From: Cristatella mucedo | Taxonomy: Eukaryota; Bryozoa; Phylactolaemata; Cristatellidae | DNA length: 64,000 nt | NCBI GenBank assembly: GCA_009760855.2 | Contig: WPIO01000032.1 | Coordinates: 1,713,001 to 1,777,000 of the forward strand | Direction: 5' to 3' | Shown here: one piece after another, positions 10,195 through 20,884 of the stretch | How positions within the stretch are numbered: the first letter of the stretch is position 1 | Layout of the letters: the number at the start of each line of letters is the position of its first letter | Program-made: the position numbers and the translations under genes | The notes under the pieces: generated by a model | The model's input: the letters and a program-made list of their open reading frames with translations, nothing else | Databases searched by the model: none | Told to the model about the DNA's origin: nothing

Positions 10195-10770
10195 TTATAA
10201 GAGGCTAAACCAGATATTTCGAGCACTCTAAAAAAAGCAGTGAAAGCAGTTCAATCTGGAGATTTTGAAAAAGCAATTACAATTTGTAAATCAAGAAAAG
10301 ACACGTGCACCTAACCCAGAAGTACGAGAAACTATTGGTGATGTTCAAAAAAATTTGCTGATGAATTACAAATAAATTCAACTATTAGCACACCAAAGGA
10401 AACAAAAGAAAGAACACAAGACTTAGATAAGGCTATTTTTTTTTAAATGCTAAAAGGTCCTAATCAAGGTTATGTTCCAAATTCTGTAAAGAGATTAATA
10501 GGAGAGATTGACACTAAGAATAAATATCTTAAAATGTTTGAAATATCACTAAAGTTAAGAGAAGAGAATAAATATCTAAAACCAAATGAGACTTCAGGAA
10601 AATCAGCTAGTGATATTTATGGCTATGCTGTTAATTAGTATACTAGCATTAAGGATGAAAAAAAGAAATACCGAACCAATACTTTTCAACACGAAATCAC
10701 ACAAGAAAGAATTACTAGATATAGCTAATGAGGAAAGAAACGGGAAATTACAACCAATAAAATGTAATCT
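10195..10770 (+). pseudogene. Unrecognised Polinton ORF relic
   Basis: Frame-broken plus-strand coding look: a segment with KKAVKAVQSGDFEKA (about 10230-10290), then 10447-10638 (GPNQGYVPNSVKRLIGEIDT, charged). No family is recognised. It may be the C-terminal part of the preceding coiled-coil protein. Confidence 0.35.
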
Positions 10771-10785
10771 ATGATAATACCACAA

Positions 10786-10860
10786 ATAATACGATAAAAT
10801 CACCACAATATAATAAAATCACCATATCAAAAAATCACCATAATACCATAAAATCTATGA
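10786..10860 (+). repeat. Short AT-rich direct repeats
   Basis: Several imperfect copies of an AAAATCACCA core spaced 20-30 bp apart between the early gene relics and the capsid block. It could be a slipped intergenic region or a former regulatory or replication site. Confidence 0.4.
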
Positions 10861-10994
10861 TAGATCAGATTCATGTAAGTAATCTTTTTTCACAAATGTA
10901 CCCTATTTATTTAGACATAAAAAGTCGAAAAGGAAAAGGCGTGTAAAAACACAAAAAGTTTTTTATTATATTTCACAAGTAGTTAACTTATAAA

Positions 10995-11286
10995 AATTGG
11001 CAAAGGTCTTAAAGAAAGTTTTGAAGTAATTCCATTGGTTTTAAAGGATTTTTCAGAAGTATTTGATAAACTAGAACCATGGGTTCGTGAGCTTGCTGCT
11101 GGAAACACAGGAGTAGTAAATTCTATTAGTTCTGCTGTAGATTACCTTGGGAAATCTAGAAAAGCACCAAAGAGATACATCGCAAGAACGTTAGACTTTT
11201 GTATGATCTTAGTTTATAGAAATGTCAGAACTTGTAAAAATCTCTCAAGAGATATAGAAAAATCTTGTAGCAATAAAAAAGGCTAG
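10995..11286 (+). pseudogene. Unrecognised helical virion-region ORF
   Basis: The frame gives IGKGLKESFEVIPLVLKDFS and LEPWVRELAAGNTGVVNSIS, then a K/R-rich end. Helical, with glycine-rich turns. It lies just upstream of the capsid-type genes. No family is recognised. Confidence 0.4.
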
Positions 11287-11289
11287 TAC

Positions 11290-12078
11290 ATCAAGTTCAG
11301 ATAGATGTGTTTTCAATATTTCTGGAACTGCTAATCCTATTAGAGTTCATATTGATGATCCTATTATGCTTAGGAATAGGAAATTTAAGATATGCTTTAA
11401 AAATTTTGTAGGAACTAATTATATTAAGAATATAGCTACTTCAATTAATACTGTTGTTTAGTAACAGTTGGTTCTGAGCAAACGCTAACAATTAGGCCAG
11501 GAATCTATTCTGCTGTCTCTGACGATGTAAATATTGGAATGGCAGATATGATAAATAATTCTGTTATTCAATCTGGAGCTACTAATGATAAGTTCAAACT
11601 AGGAATTGATACTGCTACTTCAAACTCTTGGATTAAAATGCCGATTGTTTGGACTTTCTTGCTAGTAAGTTTAATGCATCAAGTTTACTTGGTTTCACTA
11701 GTTCGGCTTATACAACAGATCCAAATTTTGCAACAACTTATCCTAGTATCATAAACCAAGTAAATTGCACTCCAAGTGTTACATTTATTTCATAAAATGA
11801 AGTTTTTTCTGATCTAAGCTTAATACTTATTAATTGTAACTTAGTTGCTAGTCAAACTAGTTTTATAAACGGTGATGAAACAGTAGTCCTGAGTGGCTTT
11901 GCACACAATTTCTACCCTTAGGAACAAATGGTGTACGAACTGAATACTACGAGTATCATAATATTTCTGGTGAATCTGTTCCTAATATAATAATTACTGT
12001 TGTTAGAGATCAAAACTTAAAAGTTCTAGACTTTGGTTCAAAACAGATAACAGTTTTTATAAAAGTTGTTGAAATATA
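11290..12078 (+). pseudogene. Capsid-type protein A (minor capsid/penton-like)
   Basis: Pieces in three frames, beta-rich. 11450-11640 has SEQTLTIRPGIYSAVSDD and GMADMINNSVIQSGA. 11660-12075 has SAYTTDPNFATTYPSIINQ, then LINCNLVASQTSFING, and the end motif VVRDQNLKVLDFGSKQITVF. The 'TxxIxPGxYs...aIN' opening and the 'DxxlkvldfgsKqItv' closing strand are typical of Polinton minor capsid/penton-type jelly-roll proteins. Related to the next gene by the shared IxPGxY motif. At least three frame changes. Confidence 0.5.
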
Positions 12079-12767
12079 ATATAAGAATTGTATTAAGATT
12101 AACAGGGACTACTAGTTCTGAAGCAAAGACGTTAGTTCCACCTATTCTATTGGATCAAACTCAGGTTAGATTAAAGTTGGTTTCCGAAGAGTTTACACAA
12201 ATAGAATTATTTCTAATGTTATTACAGAAGTAAATGACATGCTTTGGTCTAAAATAAATCTTACTGTATCAATGACACAATCAATTTCAATTAAACCTGG
12301 TTATTATGACAGTAATAATATTGAAAGTGCCATAAACGATACATTGAGAACAAATTAGGATTCAATTCAAATCAACAGGGATCTTTTGATCCTGCAATGG
12401 TAGGTGGGACGCCTTACGAAGCTATAGAAAAAGCTATGTATTTCTCTGGTATTTATAAAGCATAGAATAAAGTGCTGTTGCCTGGTAATTTTGTAGTAAA
12501 TGGATTAGCGTTAACTTTGAATTTGTTAATCTTAGCATGAATCCTGTTGAATTTAAAACAGGATTTTTAGAAAAATGTTGATAATTGCATAACATAGATA
12601 TTGATGATATTAGCCCAGGTGAGAAATTGATTGATCTTCATCTTACTAATCTATTATTCTTACAAATACGTGGAGATATAGAAAGAATAAGCAGTTTTAA
12701 ATTTATTCCAGCAGGTCAAAATGGAAATCCTGCTAATTTTGTTTCTGGTGTTATGATTACAGTATAA
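12079..12767 (+). pseudogene. Capsid-type protein B, relative of A
   Basis: Frames give LTVSMTQSISIKPGYYDSNN followed by IESAINDTL, the same opening motif as protein A. The last open piece, 12585-12767, reads IDIDDISPGEKLIDLHLTN and ends NFVSGVMITV. Stops at about 12358 and 12464 and frame changes break it. The paralogy with A is inferred from the shared motif. A second penton/fibre-base-like component is possible. Confidence 0.42.
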
Positions 12768-12789
12768 ATTTCAAAATAATATATAGAGC

Positions 12790-13346
12790 AATGGTAAGTT
12801 TGCTAGAATTGGTCATGTAAAAAAAAAGGAAGACAATTTCACGGGTCTGGGGTTCTTGATAAAGTTATTGACGGAATTGGAAAAGCCGCCTCTGTCTTAA
12901 CAGGATTAACAGGTCTTAGTATGAACATTGCTAATAAAGGAATTGAGATGCATCAAGCAAGAAAGCACTTGAACTTCAAATTAAAAAAGAAAAAGTTTAC
13001 CAAGATTACGCCAATAAACGTAGAGAACTAGATGATAAACTTGAGGAGGAAAGAAGAAAAAAAGAGCTTGAATATGACTTAGAAAAGCGTAAGAAAGAAG
13101 AAGATTGTGATCGTAAGATTAAAGAGACGGACATTAAGATAAAGCGCACTATGTTGTAAAAAGTAAAACCAATGAATAGAAAGAAGCACAAATCTAAAAT
13201 AGAAGAAGAAACAAAAGATAACGCAGAAACACTTAAAGAAAAATGATCCAAAAGCTTATAAGGAAATGGAACGAGTAAGTAAAGAAAAATCTGTTTTACC
13301 TGAACGAACAAGACCAGATGGACATGGTGGATACATGAAAAAATAG
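12790..13346 (+). pseudogene. pVI/pX-like basic minor virion protein with coiled coil
   Basis: The N-terminus is basic (FARIGHVKKKGRQFHGSG), then a Gly-rich hydrophobic helix (VLDKVIDGIGKAASVLTGLT), as in membrane-active minor capsid proteins of adenoviruses and Polintons. After about residue 60 there is a very charged coiled coil (KRRELDDKLEEERRKKELEY), and a tail with PERTRPDGHGGYMKK. Broken by frameshifts and a TAA at 13159. It lies directly upstream of the major capsid gene. Confidence 0.5.
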
Positions 13347-13412
13347 GAGCATGTATGGTCTATATATATTCAGAGTAAGAAATAAACTTTCACTTTTTTA
13401 TATAAAGAAGAA

Positions 13413-14540
13413 ATGGCTAGTGCTCCTATGGAAACTATACTTGACTTAGGTGATTCGAGTTTTCCTAATTATAAAATTAGATATTACCAGTATAGAGAAT
13501 TCTACCAAACTAATGAAAATGAGCTTGATAGTATTTCAAATAAACTAATTACATTTACTGTGCCTGGTGAACAACATATGTGCTACCTCTTTTCTAATGC
13601 TTACCTTCTACTTGAAGAAAAAACCCAAGTTCAAACAGTTGCTAATGAAGTTTTTGCTGCACCCGCTTGATCAATTGCAGCTGATCTTGTTAATAATGTA
13701 GGCGCATGGTTATTCAGTTCAATGGGAGTTAGACTTGGAGTGGGAGAAATATAAGGTCTTTCATTACAACAAATGCCTGGAACAGTTTTAACGCTTATAG
13801 GTCTAATAACTTAACCGAATGATTATAATAGAACAGAAGAACCTGCAACTGGATGGAAAAAAGATAAGGCAAATACAGTTGATGACATGTACGTTTCCAA
13901 TTCTTACACTAGTCCTGCAGCATCTGGAGAAACTACTTCAAACAATGGTGTTGTTTATCAAAGAGGACTTTCAAATATTTTAGCTGATAACGCAGGTATT
14001 AATGTTTCTCACTTCCACTTTCAAGATTTCTGGTTTCTGTACCGAAATGAATACAATTCTTTTTAACGTACCGTTTACCCTTGAAATGACACGAGTTGGA
14101 GGGTTTGACTGTGATGCTATAATGACAGGAACATCAAGAGCCACACGTGTACTTCAAACGCGAGGAGCAGTAGGAGTTGCAGCTGATGGAACTTGGACAG
14201 CATTTAAAATTGCTATGTCTAAAATGAGACTTGTGGTACGTTGTATCACACCAAAAGAAAGTGTTGAAAGAGGTCTTTCAGATACATCTAGTGAGTGACC
14301 AAAGAAAATTAAACTTAATTACAGAATTAGAAGATATGAAAACATGACTCTTAATAGTTTTAACCAAGGATTAAAGTACACTAGAACATTATCTGTTCAG
14401 AATAATATTGATATGGTTAGGTGGCTAATTGTAGCTGCACAAAATTTTGGTAAATACAAGGATTACACAGATAATCCTTGTACGTATAATCACTGCAATA
14501 TTAGAAATTCAGTTGTACTTGCTAATGGCTCAAAACAATA
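13413..14540 (+). pseudogene. Major capsid protein (double jelly-roll, hexon-like)
   Basis: Starts MASAPMETILDLGDSSFPNY. The first jelly-roll opens with ITFTVPGEQHMCYLFSNAYL, the phrase expected at the start of Polinton MCPs. It continues through stops at 13668, 13753 and 13812, then shifts frame near 14000 (VPFTLEMTRVGGFDCDAI). The C-terminal barrel is seen as RIRRYENMTLNSFNQG and DMVRWLIVAAQNFGKYKD, then NPCTYNHCNIRNSVVLANGS. The usual end is missing: from about 14541 the same frame runs straight into nuclease sequence, so a deletion has joined the two genes. Confidence 0.72.
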
Positions 14541-15210
14541 TTCAGCTATTGCTAGATTTATTAGCACCAATGATTTGAATTTTCCACGAATGCTATTTGG
14601 CAAAGTATTTGAACCTATTGTTGCTAAGTTTGTAGAAATGAAACTTCATGTAAAACTTGAAAGCGTTAATGATTGTTTTACTCGCGATGGTATTTATTGT
14701 TATTCACCAGATGGTATAATTGATGGAGATACTTGAATACAAATAAAATATTAATGGAGTAGGAGTGCTGTTATAGATTGTATACCTAAGCAATATAATG
14801 CTCAATGTTTACTAGGTTTGCATGGTTTAGGATTAAGTGAATGTTATTATTCTGAGTTTGAAATTTGTGTTCTTGGATTAAACTGTGAAGAAGCGCCACT
14901 TGATTTTATAGCTGCTGGAAATGCGAGAATACCAAGTAAATATGAGTTAGATATTCCTATCAGAAGTCTACATTTTATGCTATTGCTTAAAGATGAAAAG
15001 TACTTCGATTTGGAGTTGATATTATAGGCACGTATGGCAGATTTAATAATAATAAAAGAAAATAATACGATATAAAATATTACATTTAAAGATCTCTTAT
15101 ACATATAGTACAAGAAAATCCTGATAGATTTTTGTGAATTGTACCAATTGCAAAAGAAGTATTAGAAAGATCAAAATTTTTAATTTCTGAATATATAGAT
15201 GAATCGCACA
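14541..15210 (+). pseudogene. YqaJ/lambda-exonuclease-type nuclease relic
   Basis: Recombination exonuclease fold (PD-(D/E)XK). Seen: LNFPRMLFGKVFEPIVAKFV, then CYSPDGIIDGDT with the metal-binding SPDG motif, and after a TGA the IQIKY stretch where the family has ExK. Then CIPKQYNAQCLLGLHGLGLS with the conserved Gln helix, and YYSEFEICVLG. Later VPIAKEVLERSKFLISEYID. The N-terminus is absent because of fusion to the capsid relic. Phages, baculoviruses and herpesviruses use such nucleases for DNA ends and recombination; this is unusual baggage for a Polinton. Confidence 0.6.
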
Positions 15211-16059
15211 GTAGATCTTAGGGCTTAAATCACGAAAGTAAATGGTTATTTATTGTCTGACCTTGAAGCTAATGGGAATAGAATTATTAACTTAAGTGAT
15301 CGTGTGAAGTAGTCCGATGCTGTTAGAAACAGCTATGCAGATTCTAATTTCATGGTAACAGGTAATGGATCAGTAGATTTCAAAGGTCAACCAGATGCTA
15401 ATCTTGGTCCAGGAGTTAATCCTACCGACGCTGTTAATGTTAGTCAGTTAAGCAGTTATGTTAATAAATCTGGGATACAATGACTGGCGATCTAAATGTG
15501 AATGGACTTGCTATTATTTCTACTTACCGTAACTCAAGCAATACTCCACCGAGCGTTCTTCCTGATGACTTTTGTGTTACTTATGGAGGCCTAAAACGAG
15601 ATGTAATGCTCAATGGAAGTCCTGCTAGTACTAGTTTAAATATGAATAATAAATCAATTGTTAATGTTGCAAGTCCTGTTAATCCAAGTGATGCTGCAAC
15701 GAAATCTTATGTAGATAAAACGGTAAAAAAGTATTTGGAGTAATTCCAGTGTCACTTAATCCTAGATCAATGATTGTTATTATAAAAAAACACCTGTTAA
15801 CTATTCTTGGACTAATAAGAATGCACCACCTTAAATATAGTTAAGCGTTATGGTTGTTGGTTCATCTAATTGTGTTGTTCTAAGACCTAGTACAGATACT
15901 TCTGTTGTGTCTGGAGAAATGCGTGCTATAAATACTGTAACAACAGGAACAGATTTTAAGTACTATGCTTTCTTCAATAGAGTACCTACTGACTATTACT
16001 TCATTGATAATCTAGGAAATCTCAGTGTCAATCTCTTGGTTAGTTATATACTCACGTGA
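15199..16059 (+). pseudogene. Fibre-like protein with phage-tail-type repeats
   Basis: From MNRTVDLRA at 15199. Recurrent units combine a 'xNxIxNLxD/VasPv' strand with a 'DAVxxSYxD' turn: GNRIINLSDRVK..SDAVRNSYAD, then GPGVNPTDAVNVSQLSSYV, then MNNKSIVNVASPVNPSDAAT followed by KSYVDKTV. This unit is characteristic of trimeric tail-fibre shafts. Stops at 15224 and 15310 and a frame change at about 15478 (to the 15480-15743 frame). A further piece, 15850-16059 (VVGSSNCVVLRPSTDTSVVS), may be the knob or a separate protein. It probably served host attachment. Confidence 0.62.
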
Positions 16060-16089
16060 GAAGTATAAATAAACTAACAAAATAATACG

Positions 16090-16507
16090 TTCTTTTAATT
16101 TTGTGGCTTTACGCTTACCTTTCATACGAAAGTGAACATTTTAAAATAGCAGAAACAGCTTCATGACCTGAACAACGATGAATACAAAATATTTCTGAAC
16201 ATTTTTTAAAGTGCTTTCGTGCAAGACACTATATTTTACTAGGTTTTTCCTTAGAATACTTATTAGTAGAATAATGACCATCGGCACATATTATTATTTT
16301 GTTATTACACAGTATTCCTGAGTCAAATTCTGTTTCAGTACTATCTAGGTCACAGGTGTCACAGCGAACTTCATATTTTAACTTTGGTCTTGGTGTAATT
16401 TTTTTACAAACAGGATGACGCGACTCTCGATTATCAAGTTCGCTACACGTTTTGCAACAAATCTTCAAAATATTTCCATTTCTACAGAATGTCATTCTTA
16501 ACTCCAA
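16090..16507 (-). pseudogene. Cys-rich zinc-binding ORF, unknown
   Basis: Minus strand. 92 residues open (16507-16229), with a further Cys-rich stretch after one stop. Cysteine pairs: KICCKTCSEL, VRCDTCDLDS, CNNKIIICADGH, then KKCSEIFCIHRCSGHE. At least four CxxC-like knuckles suggest a multi-zinc protein. It overlaps the 5' end of the integrase gene on the other strand. No family is recognised. Confidence 0.5.
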
Positions 16508-17359
16508 AAGAAAGAAAAAGGAAGGACAGTTCGATCCTGATTCAGATATAAGCCAAGTATTTAAGCCAAGACCAAAGAAAATTCCAAAAGGTTTCTTTGA
16601 TATATTAGAACTTAATGAAAGTCACCCAACAGACATTTTGTATGTGCCTACTGATTCTGGATATAAATAGGCTTTAAGTGTTATTGATCTTGCTAGTAGA
16701 TATAAAGACTCGAAACCACTTAAAATAAAGTCTTCGAAAGAAGTAACGAAAGAAATAATAGACATTTACATACAAGGTTGTTAAGAATGGCCAAAGAAGA
16801 TAGCAGTAGATCCAGGATCAGAGCTCAGAGGAGATCTCTAGAAAGAAATGAAAAAACGTGAAACGCGTGTAATGAAGCTACTAGTAAAAAGAGTGTTACC
16901 TTAGTTAAAAAAATAAACCGAACAATACCAGAAAGAACCTTTATTGCACGGTATAAAAAAGAATTAGAAAGTCTTAACTATAGAGATTATGTTAGAAACA
17001 AAGAGTGGATTAATAATGTACTTAGGATTATAGATTATCTTAAAAATAATATTACAAGCACAATTTGTGAAGAACCTGCTAAAGCCATGAAAAAGAAATA
17101 TTAAAACTAAAGAAACCAGTATACCATAGAAAAGTAGGAGAACATGAAGAATTATTATAACTTGAAACAACTATTAGATACTTACCGGAACCAGGTGAAG
17201 ATGAAAAGAGATGAAGAGCTACAGATCTTATATGGAGTTTAACTAAACATACTATTCTTAGAATAATGGTAATGAAAGACCAATCAGTTAGAAATTGGGT
17301 CTATGATGTTAAAAAAAGTTTTGTTGTAGAAGAACTACAAATAATTAAACAGGAATAGT
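16500..17359 (+). pseudogene. Polinton integrase (rve DDE type)
   Basis: Relic of the retrovirus-like integrase that inserts Polintons. The core reads HPTDILYVPTDSGYK, then ALSVIDLASRYKDSKPLKIK, then WPKKIAVDPGSELRGDL: the first two catalytic aspartates (PTD, VDPG) and the SRYK strand are intact. The third acidic residue, normally in an xVExxNRT setting, appears as VKKINRTIPE, so Glu is probably replaced by Lys. The C-terminal chromodomain-like tail RYLPEPGEDEK, RATDLIWSL and FVVEELQIIKQE is classical for this family. Stops at 16668 and 16782 and frame changes near 16840 and 17120. Confidence 0.85.
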
Positions 17360-17770
17360 TTCTTTTGGTGAAACTTTTATTATAGTATCTTCAAACTCTT
17401 CCTTTGTAATTTCTTTATCGGATAAAGCACGTGTTATTTCTGAAATAAACTTTGAATTTAATTGTGATCTTGTACGTTTGTCGATTTCGGCTAGAACACA
17501 GTCAACTGCTACCATCACTGCAGATAGTGCTGAAAAAGATGAAACTACACGAGTCATATTGGGGAATGATTGAATATACTTATTCGAAATTGTAATTCCT
17601 AAAGATATGACAATGTTTGCAACTTTGATTGTATATCTTGTTTTGTTAGATTAGTTAGGCACGATCGAACTTTAGTATTATATTGCATAATTTTTTCATA
17701 TCTTTGGTTAACAGATTTTCTTTCAATAACAGACACCACCTTCTATATAAATTTAAAAAAATTTTCTTAG
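17345..17770 (-). pseudogene. Unrecognised Polinton ORF, convergent with integrase
   Basis: Minus strand. Open piece 17557-17345 (MTRVVSSFSALSAVMVAVDC, ending KVSPKETIPV) joined upstream, across a frame change near 17620, to ERKSVNQRYEKIMQYNTKVR. Mostly helical. The stop overlaps the integrase end by about 15 bp. No family is recognised. Confidence 0.4.
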
Positions 17771-17859
17771 AAACTGGTTCTTATGATTCTCTTTTCTCGC
17801 GATTATTTTTCCTCGCAAAACATTTTTATAAGATTATCGTGTGCTTCACTAAATTCTTA

Positions 17860-18690
17860 TAAAGTGTTTTTTTTAATAGAAGATAAGTAAATTTCCTCAT
17901 TAAAATCCGGTGTTATGTAATACTCGCGACATAATAATCTTCTCATTGCAAAATCCTTAATAAAAGGATTAATAAAAATAAATAAATAATAAAAAAATAA
18001 AATAAATAATAAAAGGTAATTTATATTTTTATACTTTCCCAAGGGGGCTTATATGACTTTTTATATTCTTCATGCCAACAAACAGAACGTTTGAATCGTG
18101 TGTCATTGTTTATAATTACCCCTCTTGTATTGAAACAAAAATCTTCGCATAGTATACGTAAACACACAGCACTCGATAAAGCATTTTTCAATTCAGAAGA
18201 AAAGTTTTCCTACCTGTAGCCCCAAAAAATATCTTTGCAAATTTTTTCTGATAAAGAATCTCTAGGAAAAACGTTTCTCCACGCTGATTCCAATAACTAT
18301 ATAAACTTAAATTTTTTTTAATTAAATTAATTATCTTTCCTACTTTAGCTTCTTTTCACACACTATTTTAATTATATTCAAGATACTTTTAAGAGAATCA
18401 TTACATGTACGTATTTGTGAAGAAAATGTGGCATTCTGTAAATCAAAAACCAAAAAGGGAAACCAAACAAGAGCTAATCATTTTCTACTATAAAATGCTT
18501 CCGCAATAACTTCCAGAGTTTGCTTGATTTCACTTCCTAATTTTTGTAAAGATAACTTATATTTATTAATGAAAGAAAGTTACTTCCAAACCTATTTTCA
18601 TAGGAAGAAACCAAACTCTTAGCATGTTCAATGAAAATTTCACCCTCATGTCTTAAAATTAGTTATCACACGCGTTTCTATAAGATATAA
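17860..18690 (-). pseudogene. Unrecognised right-end Polinton gene relic
   Basis: Minus-strand coding look in several frames: near 18650-18600 GEIFIEHAKSLVSSYENRFG, a clear relative of EGATFNEHAKPLVSSCESKFG-type sequence at the left-end polymerase start. Then KLGSEIKQTLEVIAEAFYSR, then WRNVFPRDSLSEKICKDIFW and CFNTRGVIINNDTRFK, then MRRLLCREYYITPDFNEEI. The start overlaps the inner terminal repeat; the rest is not polymerase and has no recognised family. Confidence 0.4.
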
Positions 18691-18940
18691 ATATTTTCTT
18701 TTAAATAAACTTACCGAGTAATGTAGTAACTTGACTTTTTATAAAAAAAAATTGTATTATAGTATATATACAAACCCACTAAGTTCGGTGGAGTACTTAC
18801 AGTAGTAAGTGATTTTGACCCATGACAGACTCTCTTTTATCTAAGGCATTTTCAAGTGAGGCCGAGCCTCTGCGAGGCTGAATGCAGAACATGTCTTGGA
18901 TGAGGGTGAGGCTGCCATGAGTCACAATCGCATACTACTT
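18545..18940 (-). repeat. Polinton right terminal inverted repeat
   Basis: Inverted counterpart of 4342-4700. The outer part, 18839-18940, is about 96% identical. The inner part is alignable through shared blocks such as the complement of 'tataaaaagtca' and the HAK-SLVSS codons, but is far more diverged. Confidence 0.92.
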
Positions 18941-19097
18941 GGGATGCGGCGGATAGTGGCGCACACTCAACCAAGCTAGGAGGTAAAGCAAGCAGGAGGC
19001 TCTCGTTGGACGAAATCTGATCGCGGTGCACAACCATACAATTAAACATACTAGCTCATAGCCTGTTGAACGAGAAAGCTCTTCGTAGGTGCTTGGT

Positions 19098-19113
19098 GGT
19101 CCTGAAAAGGACC
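19098..19113 (-). terminator. Histone 3' stem-loop of H4
   Basis: GGTCCTTTTCAGGACC on the minus strand, about 26 nt after the H4 stop. Confidence 0.93.
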
Positions 19114-19139
19114 GCTATTTAGTTTAAGCGCAGCACCGC

Positions 19140-20106
<967 letters not shown>

Positions 20107-20130
20107 GTGCGTCCGATGCAGCCCAAACAA

Positions 20131-20146
20131 GGCCCTTTTCAGGGCC
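20131..20146 (+). terminator. Histone 3' stem-loop of H3
   Basis: GGCCCTTTTCAGGGCC, 24 nt after the H3 stop. The stem has compensatory GC-for-TA changes relative to the other copies, which supports a conserved hairpin. Confidence 0.93.
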
Positions 20147-20304
20147 ACCCAACTAGTAATGAGTTCTCCAGTTCTGCATTCAAGGAATGTTATGCTAACA
20201 ATTTCATAGCTTCGACTGACGGCTGTAAACTTACATCAACAAAATACCGCAGATTTCTAATGTAGCGCAACTTCGTTTGACGTGGCTAGATACTGGAATG
20301 ACCA

Positions 20305-20690
20305 CACTCACAGCCTAAGCGGCCGGCTTTCGGTACGCATTTGGTAGCCAACTGACTTCTTCTCACGCAACGAAGAGAAAGTGGGAAGCATAGCAGAGTC
20401 AAGAGAGCAGTTGAGGTAGTGAGTAGCATAGAAGTAGCAGCTCAGGACCGCTGAAAAGGATGTGCCATAGTCGGCAGTAGGAGAGTAGTTGTCGTTGCGT
20501 AAGAATTGTGGAAGCGAGTTCCACAGTCTAGGACCTGCAGAGCTAAAGTGTTCTGTGCTAGGAGGAATGGGACAGCTAATTTATTGTCTACACAGGACCT
20601 CAGGGCACGAACAGGCTGAAACTGATGCAGTCCAGCACATGCGGTTGTACAGTGCCAACCGTACAAGTCACTGAAGATCGTGTGCTGAAA
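20305..20690 (-). mobile_element. LINE-A 3' fragment
   Basis: Minus-strand copy of the end of LINE-A (34400-37154). The stretch around 20310-20560 matches 36830-37065 closely, including the words for [15 protein letters not shown] and the 'SRLGCE' 3' end. 5' truncated. Confidence 0.8.
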
Positions 20691-20884
20691 AAGATTCTTA
20701 GTCTGGCTCTTGACTTGTGAAGTCGGCAATCGAAATTCTCTTGTTACCACAATGCCCAAGCTGACCCAAAGCTTCGCCAAGTGACCTGAGCTCCTATGCC
20801 GGTACTCGCTCGCAAGGGACCGGCAACAGTATGGCTGTAAAGTTACAGTATTTTAAGTTGCGGTATGTTGAGCATTCGAACGTG

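Larger units (their letters stand above)
4342..18940. mobile_element. Decayed Polinton/Maverick (adintovirus-like) endogenous virus
   Basis: A 14.6-kb AT-rich block bounded by inverted repeats and packed with relics of virion and replication genes on both strands. Polinton-defining parts seen: rve integrase (16500-17359), protein-primed PolB N-region (4568-6245), adenain-like protease (8370-8818), FtsK/A32-type ATPase (9152-9833) and major capsid protein (13413-14540). The termini read AAGTAGTATGC / GCATACTACTT, in keeping with the AGT...ACT ends of Polintons. No 6-bp target duplication is visible: the flanks are ...acatgtg and gggatg.... The element lies between H2A (2384) and H4 (19140). 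Nearly every gene has frameshifts or stops, so this copy is inactive. Adintovirus-like rather than a classical Polinton is a family-level inference. Confidence 0.9.

Noticed and set aside
4342-18940. Alternative genetic code or stop readthrough to explain the many in-frame stops
   Set aside because: TAA, TAG and TGA all occur inside conserved regions, and there are also many frame changes. Decay explains it better than a recoded stop.
4336-18946. 6-bp target duplication for the Polinton
   Set aside because: Flanks ...acatgtg and gggatg... do not match whichever terminal base is chosen.
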